Made by a program: the position numbers and the translations under genes | Shown: positions 5,305 to 5,615 of the stretch, piece after piece | Layout of the letters: every line of letters starts with the position of its first letter | Numbering within the stretch: position 1 is the stretch's first letter | DNA from: JBLNDG01 sp050261415 | Lineage (GTDB): Bacteria > Bacillota > Clostridia > Lutisporales > Lutisporaceae | Reading direction: 5' to 3' | Assembly: GCA_050261415.1 (NCBI GenBank) | Contig: JBLNDG010000184.1 | Location: forward strand, 1-5,615 | Length of the DNA stretch: 5,615 bases | Notes under the pieces: generated by a model | The model's database searches: none | The model's input: the letters and a program-made list of their open reading frames with translations, nothing else | What the model was told of the DNA's origin: nothing

Positions 5305-5615
5305 TTGAACGAAAAGATAAAAGGAATGCTGCCGGACATTGAGAGAACAATCACTATAGATGCTTCAATACAAAAAGTCTGGGCGGCAATAGCTACACCT
5401 GAAGGCTTGGCATCATGGCTAATGCAGAACACCTTTAAACCTGAGATGGGATATGAATTTACCTTCCAAGCCAAGCCAATGGGTGATTGGAACGGTGTTG
5501 TGCACTGCAAGGTTATGGAGTTAAACCCTCCTAAACGCCTTGGTTTTACATGGTGCGGCAATAATATGGAACAATATGTTTCTTTTGAACTAATAGAGTT
5601 GGAGGAAGAGAAGAC
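5305..5615 (+). CDS. SRPBCC/AHSA1-domain protein (partial, runs off the window)
   Basis: The first 103 codons are present and the 3' end is cut off. The START-like SRPBCC fold is recognisable from DIERTITIDASIQKVWAAIA, the T-P-E-G-L-ASWL segment, W-N-G-V-V-H-C-K-V-MEL, and the PPKRLGFTW strand. These match the AHSA1 (activator of Hsp90 ATPase homologue 1-like) group of bacterial hydrophobic-ligand pocket proteins. The TTG start at 5305 is chosen because GGAG (5293-5296) lies eight bases upstream; ATG 5326 is in frame but has no spaced ribosome binding site. It has its own promoter-like region after a terminator, so it is probably unrelated to the transporter unit. Such genes are often next to an ArsR-family regulator, which could lie just downstream of this window. 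Its ligand or function cannot be told. Confidence 0.85.
   Translation, partial: MNEKIKGMLPDIERTITIDASIQKVWAAIATPEGLASWLMQNTFKPEMGYEFTFQAKPMGDWNGVVHCKVMELNPPKRLGFTWCGNNMEQYVSFELIELEEEK

Noticed and set aside
5175..5561. Minus-strand 128-codon open frame across the last terminator and the SRPBCC gene
   Set aside because: It runs through the terminator and promoter region and is the antisense shadow of a recognisable SRPBCC domain.
1..5615. CRISPR array, tRNA, rRNA, insertion sequence ends or transposase
   Set aside because: I saw no regularly spaced repeats, tRNA-like cloverleaf ending, rRNA segments, or transposase motifs on either strand.

Overview
The window looks like chromosomal DNA from an anaerobic Firmicute, most likely a member of the Clostridia. 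The evidence is moderately AT-rich DNA with very AT-rich intergenic gaps, strong AGGAGG-type ribosome binding sites, frequent GTG/TTG starts, a Gram-positive style lipoprotein solute-binding protein and short GC-stem/T-run terminators. This placement is inferred from sequence style, not from a database match.

Layout, all on the + strand. Positions 1-117 hold the end of an upstream gene, whose frame is ambiguous, and its intrinsic terminator. A good sigma-A promoter (TTGACA, 17 bp, TATATT at 149-177) then drives a five-gene run: a LarA-family nickel-pincer racemase/epimerase (245-1543), an SBP_bac_3 lipoprotein (1654-2517), a HisM/GlnP-type permease (2600-3262), a GlnQ-type ATPase (3246-3974, overlapping the permease by 17 bp) and a fold-type I PLP aminotransferase (4013-5170). 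An intrinsic terminator at 5193-5219 closes the unit. A separate unit follows: a promoter-like region with two AACC(N4)GGT-type dyads, then the start of an SRPBCC/AHSA1-domain gene that runs off the window (5305-5615+).

How the genes could work together (inference): the ABC importer brings in an amino-acid-like or 2-hydroxy-acid compound. LarA would invert the stereocentre of a 2-hydroxy acid, and the aminotransferase would interconvert the matching 2-keto acid and amino acid. That fits a small catabolic or salvage module linking 2-hydroxy acids with amino acids. No 2-hydroxyacid dehydrogenase and no larB/larC/larE cofactor genes lie in the window, so both would have to be encoded elsewhere.

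The most interesting detail is in the binding protein. It keeps the arginine that clamps the ligand carboxylate, but by eye alignment it has valines at the two side-chain positions that hold the alpha-ammonium group in family members such as GlnBP. Next to a LarA homologue, this suggests that the ligand may be a 2-hydroxy or 2-keto acid rather than an ordinary amino acid. Other points to check are the divergent LarA N-terminal motif, a possible CTG start for larA, and recurrent ATGCAT elements in the two intergenic regions flanking larA.
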